In this document: piece after piece, positions 33,501 to 42,914 of the stretch
How the letters are laid out: each line of letters begins with the position of its first letter
Position numbering within the stretch: the stretch's first letter is position 1
Source of the DNA: CAVYWD01 sp963772225
GTDB taxonomy: Bacteria; Myxococcota; Myxococcia; Myxococcales; UBA5297
NCBI GenBank assembly: GCA_963772225.1
Contig: CAVYWD010000002.1
Location: 2,914,001 to 2,978,000, forward strand
Reading direction: 5' to 3'
Length of the DNA stretch: 64,000 nt
Program-made: the position numbers and the translations under genes
Notes under the pieces: model-generated
Database searches by the model: none
Seen by the model: the letters and a program-made list of their open reading frames with translations, nothing else
What the model was told of the DNA's origin: nothing

Positions 33501-36500
33501 CGCCCACGACGTACTGATAGCCCTGGAAGTTCGACGGCGAGGTGGCGTCGGTCGCCTGGGTGACGATGGGGACCACGACAGCGGAGGCGGCGGTGTAGCC
33601 CGCGCGCGCTCCGGCGGAGGGCGTGGGCGCGCCCAGGACGAGTCCCGTGGGCGCGACGGTGTCCAGGCACAGGCTGGTGCCGACCGGCGTGGCCGCGCCG
33701 CTGCCCACCGCGGTGCGCGGGTAGGCGTCGCAGCGCCGGCCGGCGATGGAAGCCGAGACGTCGTAGGTCCCGGGCGGCAGGGCGCCGGTGGACCAGGTCC
33801 CGTTGGAGGCGGTCGTCGCGCCCGCGGTCCAGGCGCTGCCGTTGAAGGCGGTGCCGGTCAGGGAGAGGGCGACACCCGCGCTCGCCAGCGCGTCGCCTCC
33901 GCCGGCGACGTTGGTGATGCGCGCCGTCCCGGTGGCCGAGCCCGCGGCGAGGGGCAGCGAAAGCGCCGCCGCCTGCACGGTGGAGTTTCCGGCGCCGAGG
34001 ATGGTGGTGCTGGCGCTCTGGAAGAAAGGCTTGCTGGCGGCGACGGTGAATGAGGCGCCGGAAAGGCTCACCGGCACGTTGTCGAAGCGATACGCGCCGG
34101 AGCCGTCGGTGACCGCGCTCGGCACCGGCACGTCGGCGCCGGTGAGGGTCACCACGGCGCCGGAGAAATCGGTCCCGATCGGGAAGCCGGCGACCGACCC
34201 CGCGGTGAGCGACACCGTGCCGGCGATGGTCCCCTGCGACACCGGAAGCGTCGCCAATGGCGCAGCGACCGAGGCGCCGGTGGCGACGAAGAGGCCGCTC
34301 GCCACCTGCGCGTCGTAGGACGCCTTGGTGAAAGTGAGGCCGTAGGTGCCCTGGGGCAGGGTGTCGAGCGCGTAGCTGCCGTCGGCGGCGGTGGACGCCG
34401 CGCGCGACACGGCGGCGCCGTTCAGGTCGCGCCCGCTGAGGGCCACCGAGATGCCGCCGAATGGGCCGGCCGCGGGGCGCTCCAGCTTGGCGAGGCCGGT
34501 GATCTTGCCGGAGGTCGCGAGCGCGAGGGCGGTCGTTCCCAGGTCGGCGGTGGCGTCGGCGGCGACGGTGAACGTCACGGTCGCGCCGGAGTAGGCGGGC
34601 CGCGAGTAGCTCGCGACGTAGCCCGCGCCCACCCGGAGCCGGTCGATGCGGAAGCGGCCGGCCGCGTCGGTGACCGCGCTCGCGGAGTCGGGGCCGCCGC
34701 TCACCGAGATGACTGTGCCCGAAAAGTCCGCCGCGCCGGTGGCGGTGACGACGCCCGCGGCGGAGCCGCGCGAGGCCGCGAGGGTCAGCGTGCCCACGCT
34801 CGCCGCCTGGCCCGTGACGACCGAGGCGCCCAGCGCGGCCGGCGTGTCGTAGCCCGAGCGCGAGAAGGTCGCGCTGTAGCTGCCGGCGCGCAGGGAGCCG
34901 AAGGAAAAGGCGCCGCTCGCGGCCGTGGTCTGGGTCGCGGTCACGGCGAGGCCTCGGAAGTCGACGCCGCTCAGGCCGACGGTGGTTCCGCTGGCGTCGG
35001 ACGCTCCCTCGAGGAGCGCCGTGCCGGACAGGGACGCGGTGGCAAAAGGAGAGAGCGCGACGGGCGAGCCGGGGAGCGCGGCGGCAGCCCCCGCAGTCAC
35101 CGCCACGCCCGAGACCGTCTGCGGCTGCCAGTCCGGGTCCTTGCGCGCCGAGAGGGCGTAGGTCCCGACCGGCAGGCCCGTGAGCGCGAAGGCGCCGTCG
35201 ACGTCGGTGACCGCGGTCGCCCCGGAGGTGCTCACCACGATGCCGGCCGAGCTCGCGGCGCCCTGCAGCGTGAAGCGGCCGCTGACGCCACCGCGAGAGA
35301 CGGCGAGCGTCACGTCGAAGAGGGTCAGCGTCTCGCCCGGAGCGACCACGACCTGCGCGCGCTGCGAGTCGTAGCCCGCGCGCTCGAAGACCACCACCGC
35401 GGCGCCGGCGCCCGCGCCATTGAGGAGGTAGCTGCCGTCGGCCAGCGTCGCTGTGGAGAGCGTCGTGCCTTCGATGCGGACGGTGGTGCCGTCCAGGGCG
35501 CCCGCGGCCTTGCCCTCGAGCAGCGCCTTGCCCTGGATGATGCCCGGGGTCGACGCGAGGACCACCGCGTCCATGGAGACGACCGCGTGGGAGACCACCG
35601 TCACCTGCGCGCTCTGCGAGGCGTAGCCAGGCTGCTTCTTGAAGGAGACGGAGTACGGCCCGACCGGAACGCTGTCGATGTGCCAGCTCCCGCTCGCGTC
35701 GGTGACGGCGGCGGAGGCGGGCGACGGGTTCGGGTCGGCGGAGGTCGGAGGCGGCGTGAGCGCGACCTGGATGCCCGAGCTGTCCGCCTGGCCCTGCAGC
35801 GTCGCGGCGCCGGCGACGCTGCCGGTGTCGCGCTGCAGGGTCACCGCGGCGAGCGTCACAGTGGCGCCGGGCGAGACTGCGGCGGCAGTGGAGGCGGTGG
35901 CATAGCTCGCGAGCTCGAAGCTCACGTTGTAGGTGCCGGCCGGGACCGCGAGCGTGTAGCTGCCGTCGGCGGGCGTGGTGAGGGTCTGTTCCAGCGACGA
36001 GCCGGCGAGGGTGGTCCCGCGGGCGCGCACGGTGACGCCGGAGGAGTCCGCCGCGCCCAGGACCAGGACCGCGCCGGCCAGGGCGCCGTCGTTCGCCGCG
36101 AGCTGGAACGCGGCGACGGTCGCCGTCTGATCGCGCACGGCCGCGATCGGCTGCGGGTCGGAGTCGTGGTAACCCAGCCGCGAGGCCGTGAGGCCGTAGC
36201 TGCCCTCGGGGACGCCGGCGATATGAAAGTTGCCGGAGGCGTCGGTGAGCACCGAGCCCGCCTGGCCGGAGAGCGTCACCGCGATGCCGGCGTAGGCGCC
36301 GTCGGCCTCGCCTTCGAGCGTGACCCGCCCGGCGACCTCCCCGCGGGCGACGGCGAGCCGCACGTCGGGGACGGAGACGACCTTGTCGCCGTCGTTCAAG
36401 GTGACGATCACGCCGGTAAGGAAGGTGTCCTCGTAGCCGGGATTTCGAAATTGAATGGTGTACGTGCCGGGCGCGACCCCTTCGACCTGCCAATTCCCGT

Positions 36501-36714
36501 CGCCGTCGGTGAGCGCGTCGCCCGCGCCGAGGGCGTTGACGGTGATGCCCGCGAGCTGAACCGCCGCCGAGCCCAGCGGCTCGAGCGTCGCCGTGCCCGC
36601 GAGCGTCGCGCGGGCCTGGAGCGCGCTGGGCGTCGCCGGGTCGAAGGGGTTCTGGTGGCCGGGGAGATTGCAGCCGGCGGCGAGCGCGAACAGGGTCAGG
36701 GAAGCGCGGCGCAT
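30547..36714 (-). CDS. Giant lipoprotein: carboxypeptidase-regulatory/CnaB-like repeats plus a C-terminal propeller-like region
   Basis: A 2,055-residue surface lipoprotein. The signal peptide ends with lipobox LAAGC (Cys15), followed by NPFDP. Residues about 30-1010 hold eleven beta-sandwich repeats of about 80-90 residues, each opening with a GxVxGxxxLxG-like strand and containing a GSYxLxxxxxGY-like stretch, as in carboxypeptidase-regulatory domains. Next come about 350 residues with Ig/FN3-like segments and two Cys-rich insertions (CSSCSCPTTGACTC). The last 600 residues carry at least seven GxDGxFxTxDD-like, calcium-site-like loops in a propeller-like series. The ATG at 36714 has AGGAGA upstream. 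Adhesion or scaffolding at the cell surface is likely; this is inference. Confidence 0.85.
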   Translation of the reverse strand: MRRASLTLFALAAGCNLPGHQNPFDPATPSALQARATLAGTATLEPLGSAAVQLAGITVNALGAGDALTDGDGNWQVEGVAPGTYTIQFRNPGYEDTFLTGVIVTLNDGDKVVSVPDVRLAVARGEVAGRVTLEGEADGAYAGIAVTLSGQAGSVLTDASGNFHIAGVPEGSYGLTASRLGYHDSDPQPIAAVRDQTATVAAFQLAANDGALAGAVLVLGAADSSGVTVRARGTTLAGSSLEQTLTTPADGSYTLAVPAGTYNVSFELASYATASTAAAVSPGATVTLAAVTLQRDTGSVAGAATLQGQADSSGIQVALTPPPTSADPNPSPASAAVTDASGSWHIDSVPVGPYSVSFKKQPGYASQSAQVTVVSHAVVSMDAVVLASTPGIIQGKALLEGKAAGALDGTTVRIEGTTLSTATLADGSYLLNGAGAGAAVVVFERAGYDSQRAQVVVAPGETLTLFDVTLAVSRGGVSGRFTLQGAASSAGIVVSTSGATAVTDVDGAFALTGLPVGTYALSARKDPDWQPQTVSGVAVTAGAAAALPGSPVALSPFATASLSGTALLEGASDASGTTVGLSGVDFRGLAVTATQTTAASGAFSFGSLRAGSYSATFSRSGYDTPAALGASVVTGQAASVGTLTLAASRGSAAGVVTATGAADFSGTVISVSGGPDSASAVTDAAGRFRIDRLRVGAGYVASYSRPAYSGATVTFTVAADATADLGTTALALATSGKITGLAKLERPAAGPFGGISVALSGRDLNGAAVSRAASTAADGSYALDTLPQGTYGLTFTKASYDAQVASGLFVATGASVAAPLATLPVSQGTIAGTVSLTAGSVAGFPIGTDFSGAVVTLTGADVPVPSAVTDGSGAYRFDNVPVSLSGASFTVAASKPFFQSASTTILGAGNSTVQAAALSLPLAAGSATGTARITNVAGGGDALASAGVALSLTGTAFNGSAWTAGATTASNGTWSTGALPPGTYDVSASIAGRRCDAYPRTAVGSGAATPVGTSLCLDTVAPTGLVLGAPTPSAGARAGYTAASAVVVPIVTQATDATSPSNFQGYQYVVGASPDWTSASTAAGTPASLTFTLVSNSTNVLWARPVDTAGNAGPSTNVQVVQDTTAPPAPAISTPRDLVNTTTSSVTLTGSESGTNFDHYVTCQVSQAATSACSSCSCPTTGACTCSSGSASCSSWTSQPATFAVSLAQDQKTCLWARGVDAAGNGSAVALKEVISDLTAPPAPTVVPQFDPNLITVRADYVDFFVTGMGNDLPAGTAAWDKVAWLEMDSGAGFLQLCPQASCHSGNAYHPCSCSCTDARLLCNGTAFAGVRLPLLGGLANQFSIRAVDVAGNTGAGVGQQVDTSGLQGVISNDGSLDEAVPRLRGSLLTYLKGMSFTLVDLGANARYDATDATCSLGTRTGISAPHVSAEAATSALVAHATSGSKQIVLRKPGADGKFCTADDTTSAALVDVTAVAQTYILSVSASGAHLAWTEDNPYTPSASVKVRDPGANGILGDGDDVTSTVATTATGLVSDLQIAGKALIYRVESCPGWSCTTPGTTYLVVANASGNFAGQTPVALSTTAAAAALSADGKELLLADGLTPALLTVRQAGADGVFMTADDTTATRTAATPTTTYQSATLDGPHAVATEYSGQFVHWYAGGNGQFETSGDDVLSRMLPSTTSRLSPSLGSGLSSGYLVYQAGALGILNQNPDVLSLDFTTLRWETAGAADVYSIASDSGTLFYATSGGTYARTSDGRVTGPAPFSTLGGVTGNDLLAVTGSGLTDDGPGVDGSWFTADDPAAAVIHSGSFGAVATGEGKAAAYYDNGSAYVPYVYEPSASAPAAGTGPLRGATKVLLETTGLTKSDASQYYQHIAVTAKHVFWTCGSYTTTMNVCYRYAGPNGKFGDADDVTGTLLQPATASSPYSAYSGWLGFHASGNRVAVVDNNLGVRLLDAGADGKFNVVSGSGDDFETVFGLTYNPTAFALAGDFLAFSAAGAGGGTQISMMDLLRGGQRQLTAHYSAKDNLTLDASGRLLWIDKAFANASVFLFAP

Positions 36715-36764
36715 GGTGTCTCCTGACGTTGCCCAGCCGCCCGAGCATATTCCTCGCGAAGGGA

Positions 36765-38342
36765 CTATTGAACCTGGGCCGAGGAGGCGCGCGCCATCCG
36801 CTCTTGCTCGAGCTGCGCCAGGTCCTTGGGAAAAGGCGGGCCCCAGAGCCGATGGGGGAGCTCGACGTCCTCGCGCCGAAAGACGAGGATCCACCACTTT
36901 CCGCCCGCCGCGAGCGGGAGCTGATTCCAGAAGCGATAGCGCCCGCAGGTCAAAAGGGTGTTCAGCAGCCCACGCTCGTTCGGCACGACGCGCGGCGCGG
37001 CGAGCAGCGGATCGGCCAGCGGGCTCCGGGAGCGCAGGAAGACCATCTCCGGGAGCTGGCTCAAGAAATAGGCCTCGTCCCAGGCCTTGCGGCCGTGCGC
37101 GCCGTCCCGGTGCGCGATGTGGCGGTCGGTCAGCCCGTAGAGGTCCAGGACGTCGCCGTCGAAGCTCCACCCGAAGGCCCCGATGTCCGAGAGCGCCGCT
37201 CGGCGGACGCCCGGGGTGAGGCTCGCCCTTTGCCCGAGCTCGCCCATCTCGAGCGTCACCACGTGGGACGAGTCTCGGCCCAGCCCGGAATAGGCGAGGT
37301 TCGCGCCGACCCCAGCACGCGATGGGGGCCCAGCCGAGGGCTCTGCGAAGCAGGCTCGAGCCGGGCCGCGGCAGCCCGCTCCCCGCGAGCGCCGCGAGGC
37401 CCAGGGTCGAAAGGCTCAGGCGCCGAAAGCCCGGCATCCAGTCGCCGCCGGACAAGGCCGTGGCGAGCGCGAGCGCAAGGACGACCAGGAAGAGGTCCCG
37501 AGCGAAGCGGCTTCGGCGCGCGGCAATCGCCGCGCTGGCGATGCCAACGCCGCCGATGCCGAAGACGAGCCAGCTCTCCAGGTAGCGCGCGCCCGCGGCG
37601 GCGTCGGGCGGCTTGGCCCAGAAGGTGTTGGGGACCAGGGCCCCGTAGGTGCGAAAGCGGAAGAGCTCCACTGCGGCGGCCGAAACCAGGAAGGGAAGGA
37701 GGACGGCCTTGGCGTGGCGGCGCAGCTCGGGTCGGAGGAGCGCCATCGCCCCGAGGAGCAGTCCGGTCAGGACGCCCTCCGGCCGCGTCGCGGCGAGCAG
37801 GCCTAGGGCCGCTCCCGCCGTCCAGGCGGGCGCTGATAGGTCCGCCCGGCTCGCCGCCTCGAGGCGCTCGCAGGCCGCGGCGAAGAGCAGTCCGTAGAGG
37901 GCGGTCTCCAGGCCGGAGAGCGCGTGGTAGGCGAGCCAGCCCGAAGCGACGACGACCAGCGAGGTCGCGGCGGCGGCGCGGACCGGCGGCTCGCCCGCGG
38001 CGCTCGCGATGCGGGCGCTCAGGCGCGCGAGCAGGGCGACGGTCGCGAGGAGCAGGCACGCGCCCAGCGCCCTCGCCACCACGATGGGGTCGACCTGCGG
38101 CCAGAGGCGGAATCCAGCCGGCGGAGGCCAGCGTCCAGAGGAGGTTGGTCATTCCCTCCACCGGCGGGCCGGACAGGTTGAAGCTGGGCACCCCGTGCTG
38201 CAGCCAATTTCGGGCGACTCGAAACGAGAATCCACGCATCGTCGATGGCGAACTCCGGGTCCTCGAAACGGAGGAGCTGGAGCGCCTCGAAGACGAGCGC
38301 GAACCCGATCACCCGGCGGGCGGAAACGGATTCATCGGCCAT
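36765..38342 (-). pseudogene. Polytopic membrane glycosyltransferase-like protein, three frameshifts
   Basis: One protein can be followed through changes of frame: MADESVSARRVIGF from 38342, then FRVARNWLQHGVPSFNLSGP with VEGMTNLLW, then a long run of hydrophobic helices (ARALGACLLLATVALL onward), then the exported C-terminus VVTLEMGELGQRASLT to 36765. Changes fall near 38231, 38110 and 37300. An early acidic pair (IDDAWI) in the first loop, multiple membrane spans and a soluble C-terminal domain are typical of GT-C enzymes such as AftB-like arabinofuranosyl/mannosyl transferases. Lipid-linked sugars would be the donor. Every fragment is conserved in style, which favours base-call error over long decay. 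Confidence 0.65.
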
Positions 38343-38385
38343 GGGCGAATCAGGCGCGAGGCAGCGCCTTTGGCGGCGCCTCGCG

Positions 38386-40103
38386 CTATCCCGGTCGGTA
38401 GGGGACGTAGTGCGGCTGCCACTGCGCGCGGCGGATGAGCGTGAGCAGCTCTTGGTCGGAGAGCCTGCGTCCCAGGCCACTCTCGCGCGCCTCGATGGCG
38501 ACCGCCAAGGCGACCTGCGCGCTCACCTCGCGGATGTCCTCCATGTCCGGCAGCAGCATGCCCTGGGCGCGCTGCTCCTCGCTGACGAGGTTCGAGAGCG
38601 CCTTGCTCGCGACGAGGAACATGCGGTGGGTGACCTTGGCCGCGCGCGAGACCAGACAGCCCGAGGCCCATGCCCGGGAAGATGTAGAGGTTGTTGCACT
38701 GCGAGGCCCGGAAGATGCGGCCGTTCCAGGTCTCGTCGGGGAACGGGCTGCCGAAGGCGAAGAGGCCTTTGCCGTCGGTCGCGCGGATGACATCGACGAG
38801 CGAGCACTCCGACTTGGAGGTGGGATTCGACAGCGACAACACGATGGGCCGCTCGGAGTTCTTGGCCAGCGCCGAAAGCACCTTCTCGTCGAACAGGCCC
38901 CTCCTGGCGGTGACGCCGGCGAGGACGGTGATCTTCGCGTTGCGGATGACGTCGAGGAGGTCGATGCGGCCGGGAGAGTCGAGCTTCCAGTCGGCCATTG
39001 CGTCGCGCGGCTGGGCGAAGGGCCTTCTGCGGTTCCTCGAGGTTCGGCATGCCCTCCACCAGGAGGCCGTGCATGTCGACGGCGAAGATGCGCTGCCGGG
39101 CCTCGTCGTCCGAGAGCCCCTCCTCGCGCAGCGCCGCGCGGATGTTGAAGCAGATGCCCGAACCGGCCTGCCCGACGCCGACGACCAGGAAGCGCTCGTC
39201 GGAGAAGCGGCTCTTCTTGATGCGCATGCCGCTGATGAGCGTGGAGAGCGCGACGGCGCCAGTGCCCTGGATGTCGTCGTTGAACGACAGGATTCGGCTC
39301 CGGTAGCGCTCCAGCAGCTTGAACGCGGTGTGCTTGGCGAAGTCCTCCCACTGCAAGAGCGCGTTGGGGAAGTTGCGGCTGGACGCCCGACCACGAAGCG
39401 CTCGAGGAAGTCGTCGTAGGCCTGCCCCGTCAGGCGCGGGTGGTGCTCGCCCAGGTACATGCGGGTCGTCGAGCAGCGCCTTGTTGTTGGTGCCCACGTC
39501 GAGGCAGACCGGCAGGCAGCAGCTCGGGTGGATGCCGCCCGCCGCCACGTAGAGGTTGATCTTCCCGATGGGGATGGGCATGCCATCCGAGCCCAGGTCG
39601 CCCAGGCCGAGGATGCGCTCGCCGTCGGTGACCACGATGAGCGACGTCTCGGGTCGGGCGATGTTCTGGAAGATCTTGTCGATCTGCCCGATGTTGCCCT
39701 GGTCGAGGTAGACGCCCCGGAAGCGCCGGGTGATGTGGCTCATCTGCAGGCAGGCTTCGCCCACGGTCGGCGTGTAGACGATGGGGAGCATCGCCGAGAG
39801 GTTCTCGCAGAGCACCCGGTAGAAGAGCGTCTCGTTCCGGTCGAGCAACGACTGGAGATAGATGAAGCGGTCGAGCGGGCCGCCCTTCCGGTGGAAGTTC
39901 TCCATCACCCGCGCGACCTGCTGCTCGAGCGTGTTCGCGTTGGGCCGCACGATGCCTTCGAGCTCGAGGGAGACGCGCTCGTCCTCGGTGAAGGCGGTGC
40001 CCTTGTTCAGCATCGGGTCGCTGAGCACCGCCTGTCCGCGCAGGTAGACCTCCAGGTACTCTTCGGCGGTCAGCGGGTCAATCTTCCGGGTGAAAGCTCT
40101 CAT
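38386..40103 (-). pseudogene. NAD-type malic enzyme, four frameshifts
   Basis: A malate dehydrogenase (oxaloacetate-decarboxylating) that would convert malate to pyruvate and CO2. From the ATG at 40103: PIVYTPTVGEAC (catalytic Tyr), then TDGERILGLGDLG. The frame changes near 39470 (one extra base after DDP), 39390, 39015 and 38655. Between these come LLQWEDFAKHTAF, VGVGQAGSGI (Rossmann), LSLSNPTSKSE and the C-terminal AKVTHRMFLVASKAL to the end at 38386. All active-site parts are present and total length (about 570 residues) fits the family, so an intact gene with sequence errors is the simplest reading. Confidence 0.85.
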
Positions 40104-40288
40104 GCGCTCCTCAGTCCCTCCTCGGGGACGCCAAGCGCGGGCGAGAATACCTTAGCGGTGGGCGACCGGTCCAAGGCGTCGGCTCCTTCCTGCTCGCCCC
40201 TCGGGGGAGCGTGGCGCCGCCGGCCTCGCGGGCCGCGCCGGCGCGCGCGAGAGGCTAGAATCCCTCGAACCCGCCTTGAGGAGCTCCC

Positions 40289-41251
40289 ATGCCTGTCAAC
40301 CTGCGCGGTCGAAGCCTCGTCACGCTCCGCGACTTCGCTCCGCAGGAGATCCGCGCCCTGCTCGACCTCGCGCGCGGCTGCAAAGACCTCAAGCGCAGCG
40401 GCGTCTACCCCCAACGCCTCGCGCACAAGAACGTCGCGCTCATCTTCGAGAAGCCGTCCACCCGCACCCGCTGCGCGTTCGTCACCGCCTGCCACGACGA
40501 GGGCGCTCACCCCGAGTACCTGGGCCAGGGCGACATCCAGATGGGCAAGAAGGAGTCGCTGCGGGACACGGCGCGCGTGCTCGGCCGGATGTTCGACGGC
40601 ATCGAGTTCCGCGGCTTCGAGCAGCGGGTGGTCGAGGAGCTGTCCCGGTGGTCGGGCGTGCCGGTCTGGAACGGGCTCACCGACGAGGACCATCCGACGC
40701 AGGCCCTGGCCGACCTCCTGACCCTCGAGGAGAGCTTCGGGCGATTGAAGGGCCTCAAGCTGGCCTACGTCGGCGATGGGCGGAACAACGTGGCCAACGC
40801 GCTGCTCTTCGCTTGCATGCAGATGGGGATGCGCTTCGCTATCGGCTCTCCGGAGTCGCTCTTCCCGCGGCCCGACCTGCAGCAATGGGCCCGCGAAAAG
40901 GCGCGCGAGACCGGGGCCGCCTTCGAGCTGGAGAAAGACCCGCTCGAGGCGGTGAAGGGCGCCGACGCGGTCTACACCGACGTCTGGGTCTCCATGGGCG
41001 AGGAGAACAAGCCCGGCATCCAGGAGCGCGTCGACGCGCTGCGCCCGTACCAGGTGAACGGCAAGCTCATGGCGGCGACGGGCAAGAGCGAGTCCATCTT
41101 TCTGCATTGCCTCCCGGCGCACCATTCGAACGGCGTCCATGACATGGAGGTCGTCGACGAAGTCTTCGAGTCGCCGGCGTCCAAGGTCTTCGACCAGGCC
41201 GAGAACCGGGTGCACACCATCAAAGCGGTGATGGTGGCGACCCTGGGGTGA
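40289..41251 (+). CDS. argF: Ornithine carbamoyltransferase
   Basis: A 320-residue enzyme of arginine synthesis: ornithine plus carbamoyl phosphate gives citrulline. Carbamoyl-phosphate site EKPSTRTR, the HPTQ motif, ornithine-site SMGEE and the hallmark HCLPAHH are all present, and the end shows VFDQAENRVHT. Length is normal. The ATG at 40289 has GAGGAG upstream. Not in an arginine operon here, but an ornithine aminotransferase gene lies 7 kb downstream. It would work in the cytosol as a trimer. No anomaly seen. Confidence 0.97.
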   Translation: MPVNLRGRSLVTLRDFAPQEIRALLDLARGCKDLKRSGVYPQRLAHKNVALIFEKPSTRTRCAFVTACHDEGAHPEYLGQGDIQMGKKESLRDTARVLGRMFDGIEFRGFEQRVVEELSRWSGVPVWNGLTDEDHPTQALADLLTLEESFGRLKGLKLAYVGDGRNNVANALLFACMQMGMRFAIGSPESLFPRPDLQQWAREKARETGAAFELEKDPLEAVKGADAVYTDVWVSMGEENKPGIQERVDALRPYQVNGKLMAATGKSESIFLHCLPAHHSNGVHDMEVVDEVFESPASKVFDQAENRVHTIKAVMVATLG

Positions 41252-41342
41252 GGCGGGTTTCCCCGACGCGGTCGCGTTGACGGCGGCCCGGGCACCTCCT
41301 CGATCGTCGACGCGCGGCTGAGGCAGAAGCTGAAGGAAGTCA

Positions 41343-41464
41343 TGGAGCGACAGGGCTTTCGAACCGACCCACAACCCGGCCCTCGACGACCTCTCGCCTA
41401 TCGCCGCGCTCGAGGGCCTGGAGCAGCTCAATCTGTTCGGCGAGAGCTCGCGCCGAAGGGACTA
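41343..41464 (+). pseudogene. Possible remnant of a leucine-rich-repeat gene
   Basis: After argF one frame without a start reads LDDLSPIAALEGLEQLNLFG, a good match to one LRR unit of the type found in bacterial internalin-like proteins, and then ends. An upstream stop in the same frame leaves no room for an N-terminus. A single unit could arise by chance in high-GC sequence, so the call is weak. Confidence 0.25.
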
Positions 41465-41524
41465 AGGCCGGCGCTCTCGCTGGAGCGCCCGACTCGAGCC
41501 GGCGATGGGCGAGTCTTTGCGCGT

Positions 41525-41935
41525 TCAATCCCCGGCGGGGCCGCCGTGCGCGCGCCCGACCCGCGCGGCCGGCCCGGAGGCGATCTGCGCCATGTGGTGC
41601 AGCTGCGCACGCACCGAGACGACCGTGAGCATGAGGGCAGCGCTCGCGGCGACCGCAAAGCCGAACGCCAGGGGCCGCCGCCACCAGTTCCGCTGCATCG
41701 GCGCTCTGGGGCGCAGGGCGACCTCGCGGGCGACGGCGCGGCGCAGTCTCTCGCGGGCGGCCTGCGAGGGCGTCGGGGCGGCATGCGCCGTCTCGATCTC
41801 CCGCTTGAGCGCCAGGTAGGCTTTCAAGCACTCGCGGCACTCGACCAGGTGCGCTTCCACGGCGTCTCGCGAGCAGACTTCGACGCTGCCGAAGTGGTAC
41901 GCGACGAGGTCGGGGCGGATCAGCTTGCAGTCCAT
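41525..41935 (-). CDS. Membrane anti-sigma factor with zf-HC2-type zinc finger
   Basis: A 136-residue protein. The N-terminal zinc finger shows HLVECRECL (HxxxCxxC) with an earlier Cys, as in anti-sigma factors of the ZAS family. A single transmembrane span follows at about residues 91-107 (LAFGFAVAASAALML), leaving a short exported tail. Its start lies within the last codons of the ECF sigma gene, the usual arrangement for a sigma/anti-sigma pair; the protein should hold that sigma factor at the inner membrane until a signal arrives. Confidence 0.87.
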   Translation of the reverse strand: MDCKLIRPDLVAYHFGSVEVCSRDAVEAHLVECRECLKAYLALKREIETAHAAPTPSQAARERLRRAVAREVALRPRAPMQRNWWRRPLAFGFAVAASAALMLTVVSVRAQLHHMAQIASGPAARVGRAHGGPAGD

Positions 41936-42459
41936 GGCTTCATCTCCTCGCGCAGGCGAACGACCAGCTCGTGCATGCGCGACTTCACCGTCCCGACCGG
42001 GGCCTGAACCACGCCGGCCATCTCCTCGTACGACAGGCCGGCGACGCGCAGGTGGTACAGCTCGGCGAGCTGCGCCGGCAAGAGACCCACGGCGTCGAGC
42101 AGCGCGACCACCGCCCGGTGCCGCTCGAGCGCCCCTGAGGCTGCCGGCTCGGCCACCGCCTCCGCGTCGCGCGCGACGACCTCCAGCGCCCGGGACGCCC
42201 GCCCCGCCGTGCGCGCGCGGTTGAGACAGAGGTTCCGGGCGACCTGGAAGAGCCAGGCGCGGAAGCTGCCGTCCTTCTCGCGCCTTCCCTTGAGGACGCC
42301 CATGAAAGCCTCGTGCAGGAGGTCCTCGGCCTCCGCCCGGTCGCGCACGTGCTTGAGCACGAAGCCGAAGAGCGGCCGCTCGTAGCGCTCGTAGAGTTGA
42401 TCGAAGGCGGCCATCTCGCCCCCCATCAACCGCTCGTAGAGCGCTTCGTCGGACGTCAT
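41920..42459 (-). CDS. ECF-type RNA polymerase sigma factor
   Basis: A 179-residue sigma factor. Region 2: DQLYERYERPLFGFVLKHVR and EDLLHEAFMGVLKGR, then FRAWLFQVARNLCLNRAR. Region 4: AGLSYEEMAGVVQAPVGTVKSR. It overlaps the anti-sigma gene by 16 bases and follows two small membrane-protein genes by 16 bases in the same direction, which makes a four-gene operon. The operon itself is probably a target, as is typical for ECF factors, although no matching promoter was recognised upstream. Confidence 0.92.
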   Translation of the reverse strand: MTSDEALYERLMGGEMAAFDQLYERYERPLFGFVLKHVRDRAEAEDLLHEAFMGVLKGRREKDGSFRAWLFQVARNLCLNRARTAGRASRALEVVARDAEAVAEPAASGALERHRAVVALLDAVGLLPAQLAELYHLRVAGLSYEEMAGVVQAPVGTVKSRMHELVVRLREEMKPWTAS

Positions 42460-42475
42460 CGCCGTTCAGCCCCGC

Positions 42476-42829
42476 TCAAGGTCCCGCCCTGATCGCCGCG
42501 CGCAGCGCGCCGATGGCGAGGGCCAGCGTCGAGAGCACCACGAGCGCCAACGCCAGCGCCAGGTTGTGCAGCGACTCGGCGACCCCCAGGAGCATGGTTG
42601 GGTACTGCTGAGGCTCAGGGAGCTTGGCGACGAAGAGGAAGGTCGTCACCACGCCCATCACCGTCCCGAACACGCCGCTGGCGAGCTCGACGATGCCCAG
42701 GATGGCGAACAGGCTCACCAGCTTGCGCTCGGGATCCAGCGAATAGACGAACCCGACTGCCAAAAGCAGCAGGCCGAAGGCGAGCGTCGGGACCATGACG
42801 AAGCCGCCTGCTTGGAAAGCCGAGACCAT
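42476..42829 (-). CDS. Small TolQ/MotA/ExbB-like membrane protein
   Basis: A 117-residue protein with three or four hydrophobic spans. GVFGTVMGVVTTFLFV resembles the conserved LGTVxG segment in TolQ/ExbB/MotA proton-channel subunits, but the protein is much shorter than those (which are about 220 or more residues), so this is at best a trimmed relative. The ATG at 42829 was chosen for its position before the first span; an opening to 42928 adds non-hydrophobic residues. It is followed closely by the ECF sigma gene and preceded by a paralogous gene. The pair may form the sensed membrane component. This is inference. Confidence 0.65.
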   Translation of the reverse strand: MVSAFQAGGFVMVPTLAFGLLLLAVGFVYSLDPERKLVSLFAILGIVELASGVFGTVMGVVTTFLFVAKLPEPQQYPTMLLGVAESLHNLALALALVVLSTLALAIGALRAAIRAGP

Positions 42830-42914
42830 GGTCGGTGGCCCTTTCGCCAGCCTGGGCCGGCGCTTCAGAAATAGAAGCTCGAGCCTTGGGAACGGCCCTT
42901 CGCTCGCAAAGGCG

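Noticed and set aside
30646..34053. A 1,135-codon open frame opposite the giant lipoprotein gene
   Set aside because: Arg/Gly/Val-rich shadow without domain or ribosome site; the lower strand encodes clear repeats and a lipobox.
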